From Syntrophobacterales bacterium (lineage in GTDB: Bacteria > Desulfobacterota > Syntrophia > Syntrophales > UBA2210): DNA of 42,522 nucleotides. This document shows, one piece after another, positions 1-7,894 of this stretch; position 1 is the first letter of the stretch; every line of letters starts with the position of its first letter. Under the pieces are notes generated by a model. That model saw only the letters and a program-made list of their open reading frames with translations. It made no database searches and was not told where the DNA came from. The translations under genes were made by a program, and so were the position numbers. The stretch is taken from contig JAHDRK010000026.1 of NCBI GenBank assembly GCA_018433345.1, forward strand, positions 1-42,522. Reading direction: 5' to 3'.

Positions 1-727
1 GGAGCAGTGGTGGAAGGATGAATTCGGTCTCGAGGTGGTATTCAGCCAGGCGGCTGCGCCCCGGGGGACCATGTATCTTCCCATCCTGCAGCAGATGGCC
101 CGTTCAAAGCCCGATTTCATTTGGTATATAAGCTCCTGGTTTACCGACACGGAGTCCTTTGCCAAACAGTGGACGGACTCGGCGGCCAGGGATATACCGG
201 TCAGTTTTTACGGCGGAGTGGCGCAGACGAGCATCTTCTGGCAGATGACAGGCGGTAAGGCCTTGGGCACCGTCACTTCATGGATGGAGACGGACATCCC
301 CATGACGGACAAGACGAAACCTTTCTATGAACTTGCCAAGAAACACAATATCCCGACTCAGCAGCATGTGCACCTTGCCTACGGGGACATCTACTTCTTC
401 AAGAAGGTGATCGAGACCGCCGGCGGCGTGGACGACATCGACAAGCTGATCCAGGCGATGGAGACCGAAGAGACGACCTTCTCGCTGGGCACGATGAAGT
501 ACGAGGATGAGCGCATCAAACCCTATTTCCATTCGAAAAGGCGCGTTGATCCTAGGGATCCTACAAGGGTGACCTACCCGGGGCATTTGTATCAGCCCAT
601 CGCCCAGTTCCAGAACGAGGGTAAGGCCAAGATCATCGGTGGTTCCTGCCCGGAGCACGAAGAGTTTTGGAACCAGTACGGGACCTTTGATGATTACGTT
701 ATGCCGGCCGAATTAAGGAAGAGGTAA
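1..727 (+). CDS. ABC transporter solute-binding protein, branched-chain amino acid (LivK) type, 5'-truncated
   Basis: The reading frame is open from base 2, so the gene begins upstream of the window; 241 C-terminal residues are visible. The sequence resembles the C-terminal half of type 1 periplasmic-binding proteins of the LivK class (Peripla_BP_6), which capture amino acids, short-chain amides, urea or aromatic acids in the periplasm and deliver them to a HAAT-family ABC transporter. Family-like segments include a GGVAQTS stretch near visible residue 73, the AYGDIYFFKKVIETAGGVDD region near residues 125-145, and a C-terminal part with HLYQPIAQFQNEGKAKII. The signal peptide lies outside the window. 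The permease and ATPase genes would be expected upstream, since the next gene runs on the opposite strand. The substrate cannot be read from the sequence. A GC-rich hairpin with a T-run follows the stop. Confidence 0.8.
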   Translation, partial: EQWWKDEFGLEVVFSQAAAPRGTMYLPILQQMARSKPDFIWYISSWFTDTESFAKQWTDSAARDIPVSFYGGVAQTSIFWQMTGGKALGTVTSWMETDIPMTDKTKPFYELAKKHNIPTQQHVHLAYGDIYFFKKVIETAGGVDDIDKLIQAMETEETTFSLGTMKYEDERIKPYFHSKRRVDPRDPTRVTYPGHLYQPIAQFQNEGKAKIIGGSCPEHEEFWNQYGTFDDYVMPAELRKR

Positions 728-776
728 GGTTCATTCTTTAGCGAGTTGAACGGTGTGTAACAGGGGTGCCTCCAAG

Positions 777-799
777 GAGGGGGCCCCCTCGATTTTTTT
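777..799 (+). terminator. Probable rho-independent terminator after the ABC solute-binding gene
   Basis: Bases 777-790 form a perfect 14-base palindrome (GAGGGGG/CCCCCTC), which would fold as a short GC stem with a minimal loop. It is followed by GA and seven T residues at 793-799. It lies 50 bases after the solute-binding stop codon and just before the convergent gene at 804. There is no T-run on the minus-strand side, so it should work mainly on plus-strand transcripts. Confidence 0.55.
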
Positions 800-803
800 C
801 AGT

Positions 804-1772
804 TCATATCTTCGTTTTTGCGGGACCGCGGTACAGGTACCGATCCAGCATCCTGTGGTAGGTGGTCCATGATTCCTCGTCGGACGAGTTGTCCATGTGG
901 AGCTGGAATGCGTTCATCTTGGCGTCCATGTCATCCACGAAATTGACCATTAAGGCCTCGAGCGTCTTTGGCCGTTTCGGCGATCCGAATTCGAGCACGC
1001 CGTGATGGCTGATGAGGATGTGTTTCAATTCAAGGGCCAGTTGCTCGGGGAATCCCTCTACTTTGTCTATCATTCGTTCCACCATTTCCGCGCCCAATAC
1101 GATATGTCCCAACAGGCGCCCCTCGTCCGTGTACTCTATGATGGAATTTAAGGAAAGTTCGGCGATTTTGCCGATGTCATGGAGTACTCCACCGGCGATA
1201 AGCAAGTCCCTGTTGACTCCTTCGTAATGGTCGGACATGCGCTCCAGAAGTTGCACCACGGAAAGGGTGTGTTCCAGTAAACCGCCCACATAGGCGTGGT
1301 GAAAGCCCTTGGCCGCAGGAGCGTACTTGAAGGTGTGGACTATGTGGCTGTCGTTGAAAAACTCTTTCAGCAGATTTCTCAAGGGGGGGGATTCTATTGT
1401 CTCTATGATTTTTTCTAGATTGGTGAACATCACTTCTACGTCAAAACGGGAGGCGGGCGCGTAATCGGAGGGATTAACGCCGTCGCCGGAAGCGGGAATA
1501 CAGTCAAAAATAGACAGTTGAAGTTCGTTTCTGAAGCTTACGGCCCGTGCCTGCACCTCGATCAAGTCTCCCTTTTTGAAACGGTCGTTGATTTCCAGCG
1601 CCTCTTCCCAGACGCGGCCTTCCACTTCTCCCGTCTTGTCTCGGAGGCGAAGGCTTAGATAGGGTTTACCCTTCTGGGACACGGCCAAGTTCTTTTCCAC
1701 GACCAGGAAGACCGTCCTTATCTTGTCTCCGGGCTTGATATCTTTTGCGAATAATGTTTTGTTCGTCTTCAA
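804..1772 (-). CDS. YhaM-like 3'-5' exoribonuclease (OB-fold plus HD domain)
   Basis: The 322-residue product has the two-part layout of the YhaM family: an N-terminal OB-type nucleic-acid-binding region (about residues 10-95, with KPYLSLRLRDKTGEVEGRVW) and a C-terminal HD phosphohydrolase region (about 155-300). The metal-binding residues of the HD core are visible as HHAYVGGLLEHT, LHDIGK, SHHG and DDMDAK. Bacillus YhaM degrades RNA and single-stranded DNA from the 3' end; that activity is inferred here. I chose the TTG at 1772-1770 because it follows a GAGGGTGG ribosome-binding site and overlaps the fdhD stop (TTGA). The open frame continues upstream, but only as a shadow of fdhD. It is the last gene of a selB-fdhD-yhaM operon. 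The link to selenoprotein or formate metabolism may be coincidental. Confidence 0.8.
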   Translation of the reverse strand: MKTNKTLFAKDIKPGDKIRTVFLVVEKNLAVSQKGKPYLSLRLRDKTGEVEGRVWEEALEINDRFKKGDLIEVQARAVSFRNELQLSIFDCIPASGDGVNPSDYAPASRFDVEVMFTNLEKIIETIESPPLRNLLKEFFNDSHIVHTFKYAPAAKGFHHAYVGGLLEHTLSVVQLLERMSDHYEGVNRDLLIAGGVLHDIGKIAELSLNSIIEYTDEGRLLGHIVLGAEMVERMIDKVEGFPEQLALELKHILISHHGVLEFGSPKRPKTLEALMVNFVDDMDAKMNAFQLHMDNSSDEESWTTYHRMLDRYLYRGPAKTKI

Positions 1773-2530
1773 AATTCCACCCTCGTGTAGTTTGTGTAGA
1801 CGTTCATCCTCCCGTTTCGAACGTACCCGATAAGCGTTATACCGGCCGTAAGGGCAAGCTCTACAGCCCCAGATGTGGGAGCCGAGTGGGATATAATGAC
1901 AGGTATGCCCTGTATCCATGCCTTTTCGGTGATTTCCCGCGATATCCGCCCGGTGGTCAGAACGGCATATGATCCACCGTCCATGCCGTTTTTCAGGGCG
2001 TAACCTGTGAGCATGTCTATGGTGTTGTGTCTTCCTATGTCCTCGCGCAAACATAGAATTCTCTCGCCGTCGGCAATTGCCGAGCAGTGTGTGCCTTTGG
2101 TGATTTCATGAATCGCCGTGGCGGCCAGCAGTTCTTCCATCAACCCCAACACCCGTTGGGCCTTGATTGACAGAGAGGAGTCAACCGGTTTTGCAGGGAG
2201 GGTTCCGGCTTTTCCCCGTGCCCCGCTTGACATAATTTTACGGGCGCCCCTTTCGGAGGTTTCCTTTCCCTTGGTGATCACCCGAACCCGTGGGATCGTA
2301 TCGTCGATTTCAATTCCACTGATGTTCTCCATGGCGACTATTACATTTTCTGATTTCAGGTATCCAAGGGCTAGTTCTTCCAGGTGCATTCCCGCGCAGG
2401 CGATCTCGACCAGCAATCGGTCGTTGAGCCATATCTCCAGTGTCATTTCCTTGATAATGGGTACGACTTTTCTCTCGGGACACTCTCCCTCATATTGCAT
2501 TACGGGCAATTCCAGGATCGGGAGGGTCAT
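1769..2530 (-). CDS. fdhD: FdhD family formate dehydrogenase accessory protein (sulfur carrier)
   Basis: FdhD moves sulfur from the cysteine desulfurase IscS to the molybdenum or tungsten bis-MGD cofactor of formate dehydrogenase, which needs it for activity. The 253-residue product carries family hallmarks: EDIGRHNTID near residues 161-170, a TTGRISREITEKA stretch, SAPTSGAVELA, and a final GYVRNGRMNVYT. The odd point is the loop at residues 101-109, SSGARGKAG. This is where E. coli FdhD has its CxxC motif, and it has no cysteine here; other cysteines remain at 17, 45, near 147 (THCSA) and near 158 (ILCLRED). The ATG overlaps the selB stop as ATGA. Its place next to selB suggests a selenocysteine-containing formate dehydrogenase encoded elsewhere. 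The family assignment is firm; whether it transfers sulfur by the standard route is open. Confidence 0.9.
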   Translation of the reverse strand: MTLPILELPVMQYEGECPERKVVPIIKEMTLEIWLNDRLLVEIACAGMHLEELALGYLKSENVIVAMENISGIEIDDTIPRVRVITKGKETSERGARKIMSSGARGKAGTLPAKPVDSSLSIKAQRVLGLMEELLAATAIHEITKGTHCSAIADGERILCLREDIGRHNTIDMLTGYALKNGMDGGSYAVLTTGRISREITEKAWIQGIPVIISHSAPTSGAVELALTAGITLIGYVRNGRMNVYTNYTRVEF

Positions 2531-4446
2531 CTCTTTTCTCTTTCTCGCAGTCTACGTTCGTTTCCCACGCGAATCGTGAGATTCGTTTTGTCAAAGTATT
2601 CCATGAGCGGAATGATGTATTTCCGAGACAGGCCCGTCATCTCCTTGAAGTCGGCCGGCGTGAAGCGTTCTTTTTCAAGGAGGCGGGAACGGTACTCGGT
2701 CTTGAGCCTCTCCAAGGCCCCGCGGTCGAAATACATATCGTCGTTTATCTTTATCAGGATATTCTCCTCGACGAGGTGGGCAAGTATCTTTTTCGTATCC
2801 CCCTCTCCCGCCTCCAAGCGTTCGATAACCTCTTTTGTCGAGGGCGGCGTAAGCCCTGCTTCACGATAGACCTTCACAAGGCTGTTCTTCAGTTTTCCCA
2901 TGTCTCCGCCGAGACGCACGTCATGGCCCTTCCGGGCTATCGAATCTCCGTCGACCGAGATGAGCACCCTGTTTTCCAGGTCAAGCAGGGCCTTGTTAAA
3001 CAGTCTTGGGGTGATCCGACGTCTTAGAGATATGCGCAGTTCTTCTCTTGATGGGCCTTTCTTCAGGGGGAATCGGCGGTGGTAGTCGTCCAGATATGTC
3101 AGTATGTCCCTGGTCAGCTTTTCGTAGGCACCCCATGATATGGCCCCGCGTTCTTCCCTGTCGAGAAGGAGCGCACTTTTTGTCGAGAAAAGCTCTTCCA
3201 AGACAGCCTGCTGTTTCCCGGGTGAAATTCCTGTTCTCGTAACCAATCGGTTCAGCGATATACCCTCCAGGCCTGAGCGCTTGAGAATGATTTCCGTTTT
3301 CTCCCTTACGCCTCCCCTGTATATCGCGTCCATCTCGTTCAAGATATCCGTGTATGGTTTACGGGGTTTTGTCCCCATGGGATCGATTACGGATCCACCT
3401 CCGATGGTCGTCACCGGAGAATAGCTGCGTATGACGAAACGGTCGCCGGTCATGGCCACGGTGGGTTCCTCCAGTAGAACCTGCGCGTACGCCTCCTCGC
3501 CAGGCGTGAGATTTTCCCTGTCAAACAGGCAGACACGGCCCATGATCTCGGCCGTTCCTATGTGAAACCTCACGAGAGCGCGATTTTTCAGGGCACGCCC
3601 TGCGGTCGGTAGAAGGCGGATAAAGATATCCATTCGCGACGAGGGTTCGAAAATCATGGGGTGAGCGATTACATCTCCCCTGCGTACCGCTTCCTTTTCA
3701 AGACTCTGGAAATTTACGGCCGTTCTGAAACCCGGTTCCGCTTCCCGCCTGGTTTCGCCGTGGACCTGGATGCCCCTTACCTTCGTGATTTCGCCGGATG
3801 GAAGAATGGTGACCGTATCGCCCACGGCGACGCGGCCTGACGGCATGGTCCCCGTAACAACCGTTCCGAAGCCTTTAATCGTGAAGACTCGATCGACGGG
3901 GAGCCTGAAAATGTCCGGCCGGTCGCTGATTTCCATTTCAACGACCATAGTCCTCAGTACGTCGACAAAGTCCCGTAACCCCTCCCCTGATTGTGCGGAA
4001 AGGGGAATAAGGGGCGCGTCCTCCAAGAAAGTTCCGTGGAGAAAGTCTTCAATTTCCGATTTTGCCAGTTCGAGCCACTCATTATCCACGAGGTCGATTT
4101 TCGTCAATGCCACCAGCCCCATGCGTACATTGAGAAGTTCGCAGATAGACAGATGCTCCCTGGTCTGGGGCATGATGCCTTCGTCCGCGGCTATGACAAG
4201 GACAACCATGTCGATGCCGGCGGCACCGGCCACCATGTTTTTGACGAAACGTTCATGGCCGGGGACATCCACAATTCCCACGAAGGTTTTATCGTCCAGC
4301 CTGAGGGGAGCGAATCCCAGTTCGATGGTGATCCCCCGTTCCTTTTCTTCCTTCAGTCGATCTGTGTCGACCTTCGTAAGAGCTTTGACGAGTGTGGTTT
4401 TCCCGTGGTCTACGTGCCCCGCCGTGCCCAGTACAATATGTTTCAT
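2527..4446 (-). CDS. selB: Selenocysteine-specific translation elongation factor SelB
   Basis: SelB is the EF-Tu-like GTPase that carries Sec-tRNA(Sec) to UGA codons marked by a SECIS hairpin. The 639-residue product has the G1 motif GHVDHGKT (10-17), the switch I segment [10 protein letters not shown]3 DVPGHE (60-65) and G4 TKID (115-118). Two EF-Tu-like beta-barrel domains follow (for example [20 protein letters not shown]), then a long C-terminal region of winged-helix repeats that binds the SECIS element and ends near [19 protein letters not shown]. The length suits bacterial SelB. It is first in the minus-strand operon and its stop overlaps the fdhD start. The other selenocysteine genes (selA, selD, tRNA-Sec) are not in this window. 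An in-frame UGA would have split a gene, and I saw no sign of one here. Confidence 0.96.
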   Translation of the reverse strand: MKHIVLGTAGHVDHGKTTLVKALTKVDTDRLKEEKERGITIELGFAPLRLDDKTFVGIVDVPGHERFVKNMVAGAAGIDMVVLVIAADEGIMPQTREHLSICELLNVRMGLVALTKIDLVDNEWLELAKSEIEDFLHGTFLEDAPLIPLSAQSGEGLRDFVDVLRTMVVEMEISDRPDIFRLPVDRVFTIKGFGTVVTGTMPSGRVAVGDTVTILPSGEITKVRGIQVHGETRREAEPGFRTAVNFQSLEKEAVRRGDVIAHPMIFEPSSRMDIFIRLLPTAGRALKNRALVRFHIGTAEIMGRVCLFDRENLTPGEEAYAQVLLEEPTVAMTGDRFVIRSYSPVTTIGGGSVIDPMGTKPRKPYTDILNEMDAIYRGGVREKTEIILKRSGLEGISLNRLVTRTGISPGKQQAVLEELFSTKSALLLDREERGAISWGAYEKLTRDILTYLDDYHRRFPLKKGPSREELRISLRRRITPRLFNKALLDLENRVLISVDGDSIARKGHDVRLGGDMGKLKNSLVKVYREAGLTPPSTKEVIERLEAGEGDTKKILAHLVEENILIKINDDMYFDRGALERLKTEYRSRLLEKERFTPADFKEMTGLSRKYIIPLMEYFDKTNLTIRVGNERRLREREKR

Positions 4447-4670
4447 GGGCCGCCATTATCTCCCGGATGCCTATCCATGGTATTAAGGCCTACAATTATG
4501 CCAAGATACGGGCAGTCAAGGTCGTCAAGGTTTATGAACGGCAGGCTACCAAAATACGAATATTTCCACAACTGGAAAAGGAGAAGGCAAGTGACGGCAA
4601 GGCATAGACTTTACCGAGAGCTTCCCTCGGTGCTTTGTAAAACTCTTCCTGTTGTGATAGAAGTTCGATC
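4447..4670. other. Divergent intergenic region between selB and ruvX
   Basis: This 224-base region separates the divergent selB and ruvX genes and should hold both promoters, but I see no convincing -35/-10 pair on either strand. It contains a 6-bp hairpin (ACCGAG at 4613-4618 with CTCGGT at 4626-4631) that lacks a T-run. It also contains a strong AAGGAG ribosome-binding sequence at 4578-4583, seven bases before a GTG at 4591. That GTG opens a 39-codon frame ending at 4710, inside the ruvX start. ruvX itself has only a weak ribosome-binding site, so this short ORF might be a translated leader. Confidence 0.4.
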
Positions 4671-5111
4671 ATGCGGCTGCTTGGTATCGATTACGGGACG
4701 CGGCGTATAGGGGTCGCCGTCAGCGATGAGCTTGGGATCACAGCCCGGGCGCTGTGCACGATCGTCCGGAAGACGCTGGGATCGGATCTGGAGAAAATTG
4801 CCGGAATAGCAAGGGAGAAGGAAGTGCAAGCCGTAGTTATCGGCTATCCACGAAGATTGAACGGCAGCGAGGGCGTGGAGTGCGAGCGTGTGTCACGTTT
4901 CGCACAGCGGTTGGAAGAGAGTTGCGGGTTGCCCGTGATTGCCGAGGACGAGAGCTTTACCTCCAAGGATGCCGAGGAGATACTCCTCGAGGCGAACATG
5001 AGTAGGAAGAAGAGAAAAGAAGTGATCGACAGGGTGTCGGCGATGCTCATTCTCCAGAAATACCTGGACAAGTTGAACTGCGGCAAGGTTGAAGCGGATG
5101 ATGAAAGGTAA
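4671..5111 (+). CDS. ruvX: Putative pre-16S rRNA nuclease / Holliday junction resolvase-like protein YqgF (RuvX)
   Basis: The 146-residue product is a compact RNase H-fold protein of the YqgF/RuvX family. It shows the first catalytic-aspartate motif GIDYGTRRIGVA (D7), a middle VVIGYPRRLNGSEG segment, the acidic EDESFTSKDAEE motif, and a C-terminal IDRVSAMLILQKYL with the last conserved aspartate. Family members mature the 5' end of 16S rRNA in E. coli and have also been described as resolvases; which role applies here cannot be told from sequence. The ATG at 4671 is the only plausible start, since an in-frame stop lies at 4638. The 3' end overlaps mltG by 14 bases, so the two genes are probably coexpressed. 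Confidence 0.92.
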   Translation: MRLLGIDYGTRRIGVAVSDELGITARALCTIVRKTLGSDLEKIAGIAREKEVQAVVIGYPRRLNGSEGVECERVSRFAQRLEESCGLPVIAEDESFTSKDAEEILLEANMSRKKRKEVIDRVSAMLILQKYLDKLNCGKVEADDER

Positions 5112-6120
5112 AAGAATCGTCACGCTCGTTATTGCAGTGTTCGTGGTAATGTTCGTGGCATCGGCGGTTCTGACATCGACATGGCTGTATTGGTACGCGC
5201 ACTCGCCCCTCAATCCCGATCTAGGTGCGGTGACCGTGTATATACCGCCTGGTTCCGCCTTTGTTAGCATAGCAGAGATGCTGGAAAGGGAAGGGCTCAT
5301 CGATAATCGTCGCCTTTTTTACCTGTTGGCGCGTATCAGGAACGTCCACCACGACTTGAAGGCGGGGGAATACGAACTGTCGGGGGGGTCGACTCCCCTG
5401 GAATTGATGGACAAGTTGAGGCGGGGCGATGTCAAGGTCCATTGGGTGACGATCCCCGAGGGGTTGAACATGTTCGAAGTGGCCGACCGATTTGCCGCCC
5501 GCGGATTCGTTGACCGGGATCGATTTGTCGCCCTCTTGAGTGAGGCAGATTTTCTCGCATCGCTCGGTATAGAGGCGGACAGCGCCGAGGGATACCTCTA
5601 TCCCGACACATACGCGGTCACCCGGTCGGCAAGAGAAGAAGACATCATCCGGTTTATCGTCCGACGCTTCCACGAGGAAGTGTCCGAAGAGATGGTCCTG
5701 GAGGCTGAAAAGCTGGGATATTCATTCTATGAGATTCTCACCATCGCCTCGCTTGTGGAAAAAGAGGCGAGGGTGAAAGAAGAGATGCCCCTCATATCGG
5801 CCGTATTCCACAACCGATTGAAAAAGGGCATGAGACTCCAGAGCGATCCCACCGCCATTTACCTGGTGGATGATTTTGAAGGCAGGATAAGGCGAAGGGA
5901 TCTCCAGCGACCGACCCCTTACAACACTTACCGGATTTCGGGACTGCCGCCGGGACCGATCTGTAATCCGGGGATAGAGGCAATCAGGGCGGCCCTGAAC
6001 CCGGCCCCTGTGGACTATCTTTATTTCGTCTCCAAGAATGATGGCACCCACCATTTTTCTACGTACCTTTCCGATCACAACCGCGCAGTCATAAAATATC
6101 AAATTAAAAGAGAAAAATAA
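5098..6120 (+). CDS. mltG: Endolytic murein transglycosylase MltG (YceG-like)
   Basis: MltG is an inner-membrane lytic transglycosylase that cuts nascent glycan strands and is thought to set their length. The 340-residue product starts with a short basic segment and one membrane helix (about residues 6-28). A LysM-like region follows (around PEGLNMFEVADRFAARGF), then the YceG catalytic domain with ASLVEKEA (Glu221/Glu223 are the candidate catalytic residues), AVFHNRLKKGMRLQSDPT and the C-terminal FSTYLSDHNRAV. I chose the ATG at 5098, which follows an AAGG sequence; ATG 5101 is equally possible, and a TTG at 5089 is also in frame. It overlaps ruvX and ends 11 bases before the promoter of the dcw operon, so it lies beside but outside that unit. 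Confidence 0.94.
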   Translation: MMKGKRIVTLVIAVFVVMFVASAVLTSTWLYWYAHSPLNPDLGAVTVYIPPGSAFVSIAEMLEREGLIDNRRLFYLLARIRNVHHDLKAGEYELSGGSTPLELMDKLRRGDVKVHWVTIPEGLNMFEVADRFAARGFVDRDRFVALLSEADFLASLGIEADSAEGYLYPDTYAVTRSAREEDIIRFIVRRFHEEVSEEMVLEAEKLGYSFYEILTIASLVEKEARVKEEMPLISAVFHNRLKKGMRLQSDPTAIYLVDDFEGRIRRRDLQRPTPYNTYRISGLPPGPICNPGIEAIRAALNPAPVDYLYFVSKNDGTHHFSTYLSDHNRAVIKYQIKREK

Positions 6121-6131
6121 CTTTTTTTTGC

Positions 6132-6160
6132 TTGACAAAGAAGATCTGCCTCCCTATAGT
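6132..6160 (+). promoter_or_regulatory. Sigma-70-type promoter of the dcw (mra) operon
   Basis: A perfect -35 hexamer TTGACA (6132-6137) lies 17 bases before a TATAGT -10 hexamer (6155-6160), which differs from the consensus by one base. Transcription would start near 6167, about 30 bases before mraZ. It sits in the short gap after mltG, next to an eight-T run at about 6122-6129 that may help end mltG transcription. It is the best promoter match I see in the window. Confidence 0.8.
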
Positions 6161-6169
6161 CGAAACTAA

Positions 6170-6195
6170 GTGGAGAAAAGTGGATGGATGTGGAG
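6170..6195 (+). promoter_or_regulatory. Candidate MraZ operator: three GTGGAN direct repeats at 10-bp period
   Basis: GTGGAG (6170-6175), GTGGAT (6180-6185) and GTGGAG (6190-6195) recur exactly every 10 bp, between the predicted transcription start and the mraZ start codon. Characterised MraZ proteins bind short tandem GTGG- or TGGG-type repeats spaced one helical turn apart in their own leader and repress the operon. The match in spacing, core and position makes autoregulation by MraZ likely, though the exact sequence preference of this protein is unknown. Confidence 0.65.
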
Positions 6196-6197
6196 AG

Positions 6198-6653
6198 ATG
6201 GATTCTTTGCCGGTATTCAGAGGAAGATTTTACCACACCATTGACGAGAAGGGCAGGATTATATTCCCGTCCAAACTCTGTGATATATTCGCGGAGCACT
6301 ATGACAACAGGCTGGTGATCACGAGTTGGGACGGGTATTTGCTTGTCTTCCCCTACAAGGAGTGGGCGTCGATCGAAGAAAAGATGTTCCAGCAGTCCAT
6401 CATTCGAAAAGAGGTCCGTGAGTTTCAAAGATTGTTCATGTCGGGAGCGGTGGACTGCGTGCTGGATTCGCAGAGAAGAATACTTATCCCGCCTTCATTA
6501 CGGAAGGAAGCCGCCCTTGAAAAGGAGATCGTTACGGCCGGTATGGGGCGGAGCGTTGAAATATGGAATAAAGATCGTTTCGAGGCTGTAATTGAAAAAA
6601 CAAGCATGAATGCCGAGATCCACAGCCAAATGATGGCGGATCTGGGGATTTAG
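6198..6653 (+). CDS. mraZ: Transcriptional regulator MraZ
   Basis: MraZ is a DNA-binding protein made of two AbrB/SpoVT-like half-repeats that assemble into a ring and control the division and cell-wall cluster. Both halves are visible in this product of about 151 residues: FRGRFYHTIDEKGRIIFPS near the N-terminus and GAVDCVLDSQRRILIPPSL after the middle. The start is uncertain. ATG 6198 gives a six-residue lead before FRG, which is near the usual family start; an in-frame GTG at 6180 would add six more residues, but both starts fall within or after the putative operator repeats. It is the first gene of the operon and its own likely regulator. Confidence 0.93.
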   Translation: MDSLPVFRGRFYHTIDEKGRIIFPSKLCDIFAEHYDNRLVITSWDGYLLVFPYKEWASIEEKMFQQSIIRKEVREFQRLFMSGAVDCVLDSQRRILIPPSLRKEAALEKEIVTAGMGRSVEIWNKDRFEAVIEKTSMNAEIHSQMMADLGI

Positions 6654-6655
6654 AA

Positions 6656-7597
6656 ATGGGGGACGTCTTTCACAGGCCCGTAATGCTGGAAAAGGCGGTA
6701 ACTTCCTTAAACCCGAAGGGAAAGGGGGTTTACGTGGACGGTACTCTGGGAGGTGGAGGACATGCGGTCGAGATCCTCAGGCGATCGGCGCCCGATGGGG
6801 TGCTCATTGGTATAGACCGTGACGAAGAAGCCCTCGAGGAGTCGAAACGAGTGCTGTCGCCCTTCAGGGGCCGGACGATCTTGGCACGGGGGAATTTTAG
6901 GGACATAAAAGAAGTAGTTGCGGGACTCGACATAAGCTACGTCGACGGAATCCTTCTTGATCTCGGCGTTTCATCCCATCAGTTAGGCAGTGCTGCCAGG
7001 GGTTTCAGTTTCACCGAGGACGGTCCTCTTGACATGAGAATGGACCGGCGGGATCGTCTCACCGCTTACGATATCGTCAATACGTGGCCTGAAGCCCGAC
7101 TGAAAGAGATCATACAGGATTATGGCGAGGAGAGAGCCGCCGGCAGGATTGCACGAGCGATCGTGCAGTCGAGACAGCGGGCGCCGCTGAACACAACGGG
7201 GGAATTGGCGGCGATCATTGCGAAAGCCTTGGGAAAGAGAGGCGGGAAGGAGAAAATACATCCCGCCACAAGAACCTTTCAGGCGCTTCGCATCTGCGTC
7301 AATAGGGAACTGGATGATCTTACGGCGGCAATAGAAGGCTGTATTGACATTCTAAGGCCGGGAGAGGGACGGCTCTCGATCATATCGTTCCACTCGCTGG
7401 AAGACAGGATCGTGAAACGTCTCTTCCGGGAGAAGGAGCGGCCCTGTAGCTGTCCGCCCCACTTACCCTTTTGCATATGCGGGGCAAAGGCGTCCCTTCG
7501 GTCCGTCGGCAGGCGGGCACTCAGGCCTGCTCCCGAAGAAGTGGCCGAAAACCCGCGGGCGAGGAGCGCCCGTTTGCGTACCGTGGAGAGACTCTGA
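6656..7597 (+). CDS. rsmH: 16S rRNA (cytosine-1402-N4)-methyltransferase RsmH
   Basis: RsmH (formerly MraW) methylates N4 of C1402 in the 16S rRNA decoding site using S-adenosylmethionine. The 313-residue product has the family start FHRPVMLEKAV, the SAM-binding GTLGGGGHA (29-37), DGILLDLGVSSHQL and the C-terminal IISFHSLEDRIVK signature. It also has a cysteine-bearing insertion (CSCPPHLPFCICG) that many family members share. The ATG lies two bases after the mraZ stop, as in most dcw clusters. Length and motifs are standard. Confidence 0.97.
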   Translation: MGDVFHRPVMLEKAVTSLNPKGKGVYVDGTLGGGGHAVEILRRSAPDGVLIGIDRDEEALEESKRVLSPFRGRTILARGNFRDIKEVVAGLDISYVDGILLDLGVSSHQLGSAARGFSFTEDGPLDMRMDRRDRLTAYDIVNTWPEARLKEIIQDYGEERAAGRIARAIVQSRQRAPLNTTGELAAIIAKALGKRGGKEKIHPATRTFQALRICVNRELDDLTAAIEGCIDILRPGEGRLSIISFHSLEDRIVKRLFREKERPCSCPPHLPFCICGAKASLRSVGRRALRPAPEEVAENPRARSARLRTVERL

Positions 7598-7603
7598 CCC
7601 ATC

Positions 7604-7894
7604 ATGAGGATCGACGGTCAAAAACATAAGGTACGGGCTTCCCACATCGCTGTCGGCGTAGCGGCGATCATGGTCGGAGGTCTCATGTATGTGTGGTTTC
7701 AGGTGAATATCACAAAAATGAATTACGCCATCGCCCGGGAAATACAGATGCAGGAAAGACTCGTGGAAGAGGGGCGGCTGCTGCGGATGGAGATCGAGGT
7801 GCTGAAATCCCCCGGGCGGCTCGAAAAAATCGCGAGGGAAACATTGAAAATGAAGTACCCCGAAAGCGGTCAGGTGGTAAGGCTCAATGAATAG
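7604..7894 (+). CDS. ftsL: Cell division protein FtsL
   Basis: The 96-residue product has a short basic cytoplasmic end, one membrane helix (about residues 14-34), and a periplasmic segment with heptad spacing typical of the FtsL coiled coil (EIQMQERLVEEGRLLRMEIE). It ends with a conserved-looking SPGRLEKIARETLKMKYP stretch. FtsL joins FtsB and FtsQ and activates FtsWI at the septum. Similarity is low in this family, so the call rests on topology and on the place between rsmH and ftsI. The stop overlaps ftsI by 8 bases. Confidence 0.85.
   Translation: MRIDGQKHKVRASHIAVGVAAIMVGGLMYVWFQVNITKMNYAIAREIQMQERLVEEGRLLRMEIEVLKSPGRLEKIARETLKMKYPESGQVVRLNE

Noticed and set aside
1773..2054. N-terminal extension of the YhaM-like frame, giving a 416-residue protein
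   Set aside because: The first 94 residues are an out-of-frame shadow of fdhD and do not look like any YhaM N-terminus. The TTG at 1772 has a good ribosome-binding site and overlaps the fdhD stop.
4488..4504. Sigma-54-like sequence on the minus strand upstream of selB (TTGGCATAATTGTAGGC)
   Set aside because: The GG and GC elements are one base too far apart for a -24/-12 promoter and the -12 part is poor.
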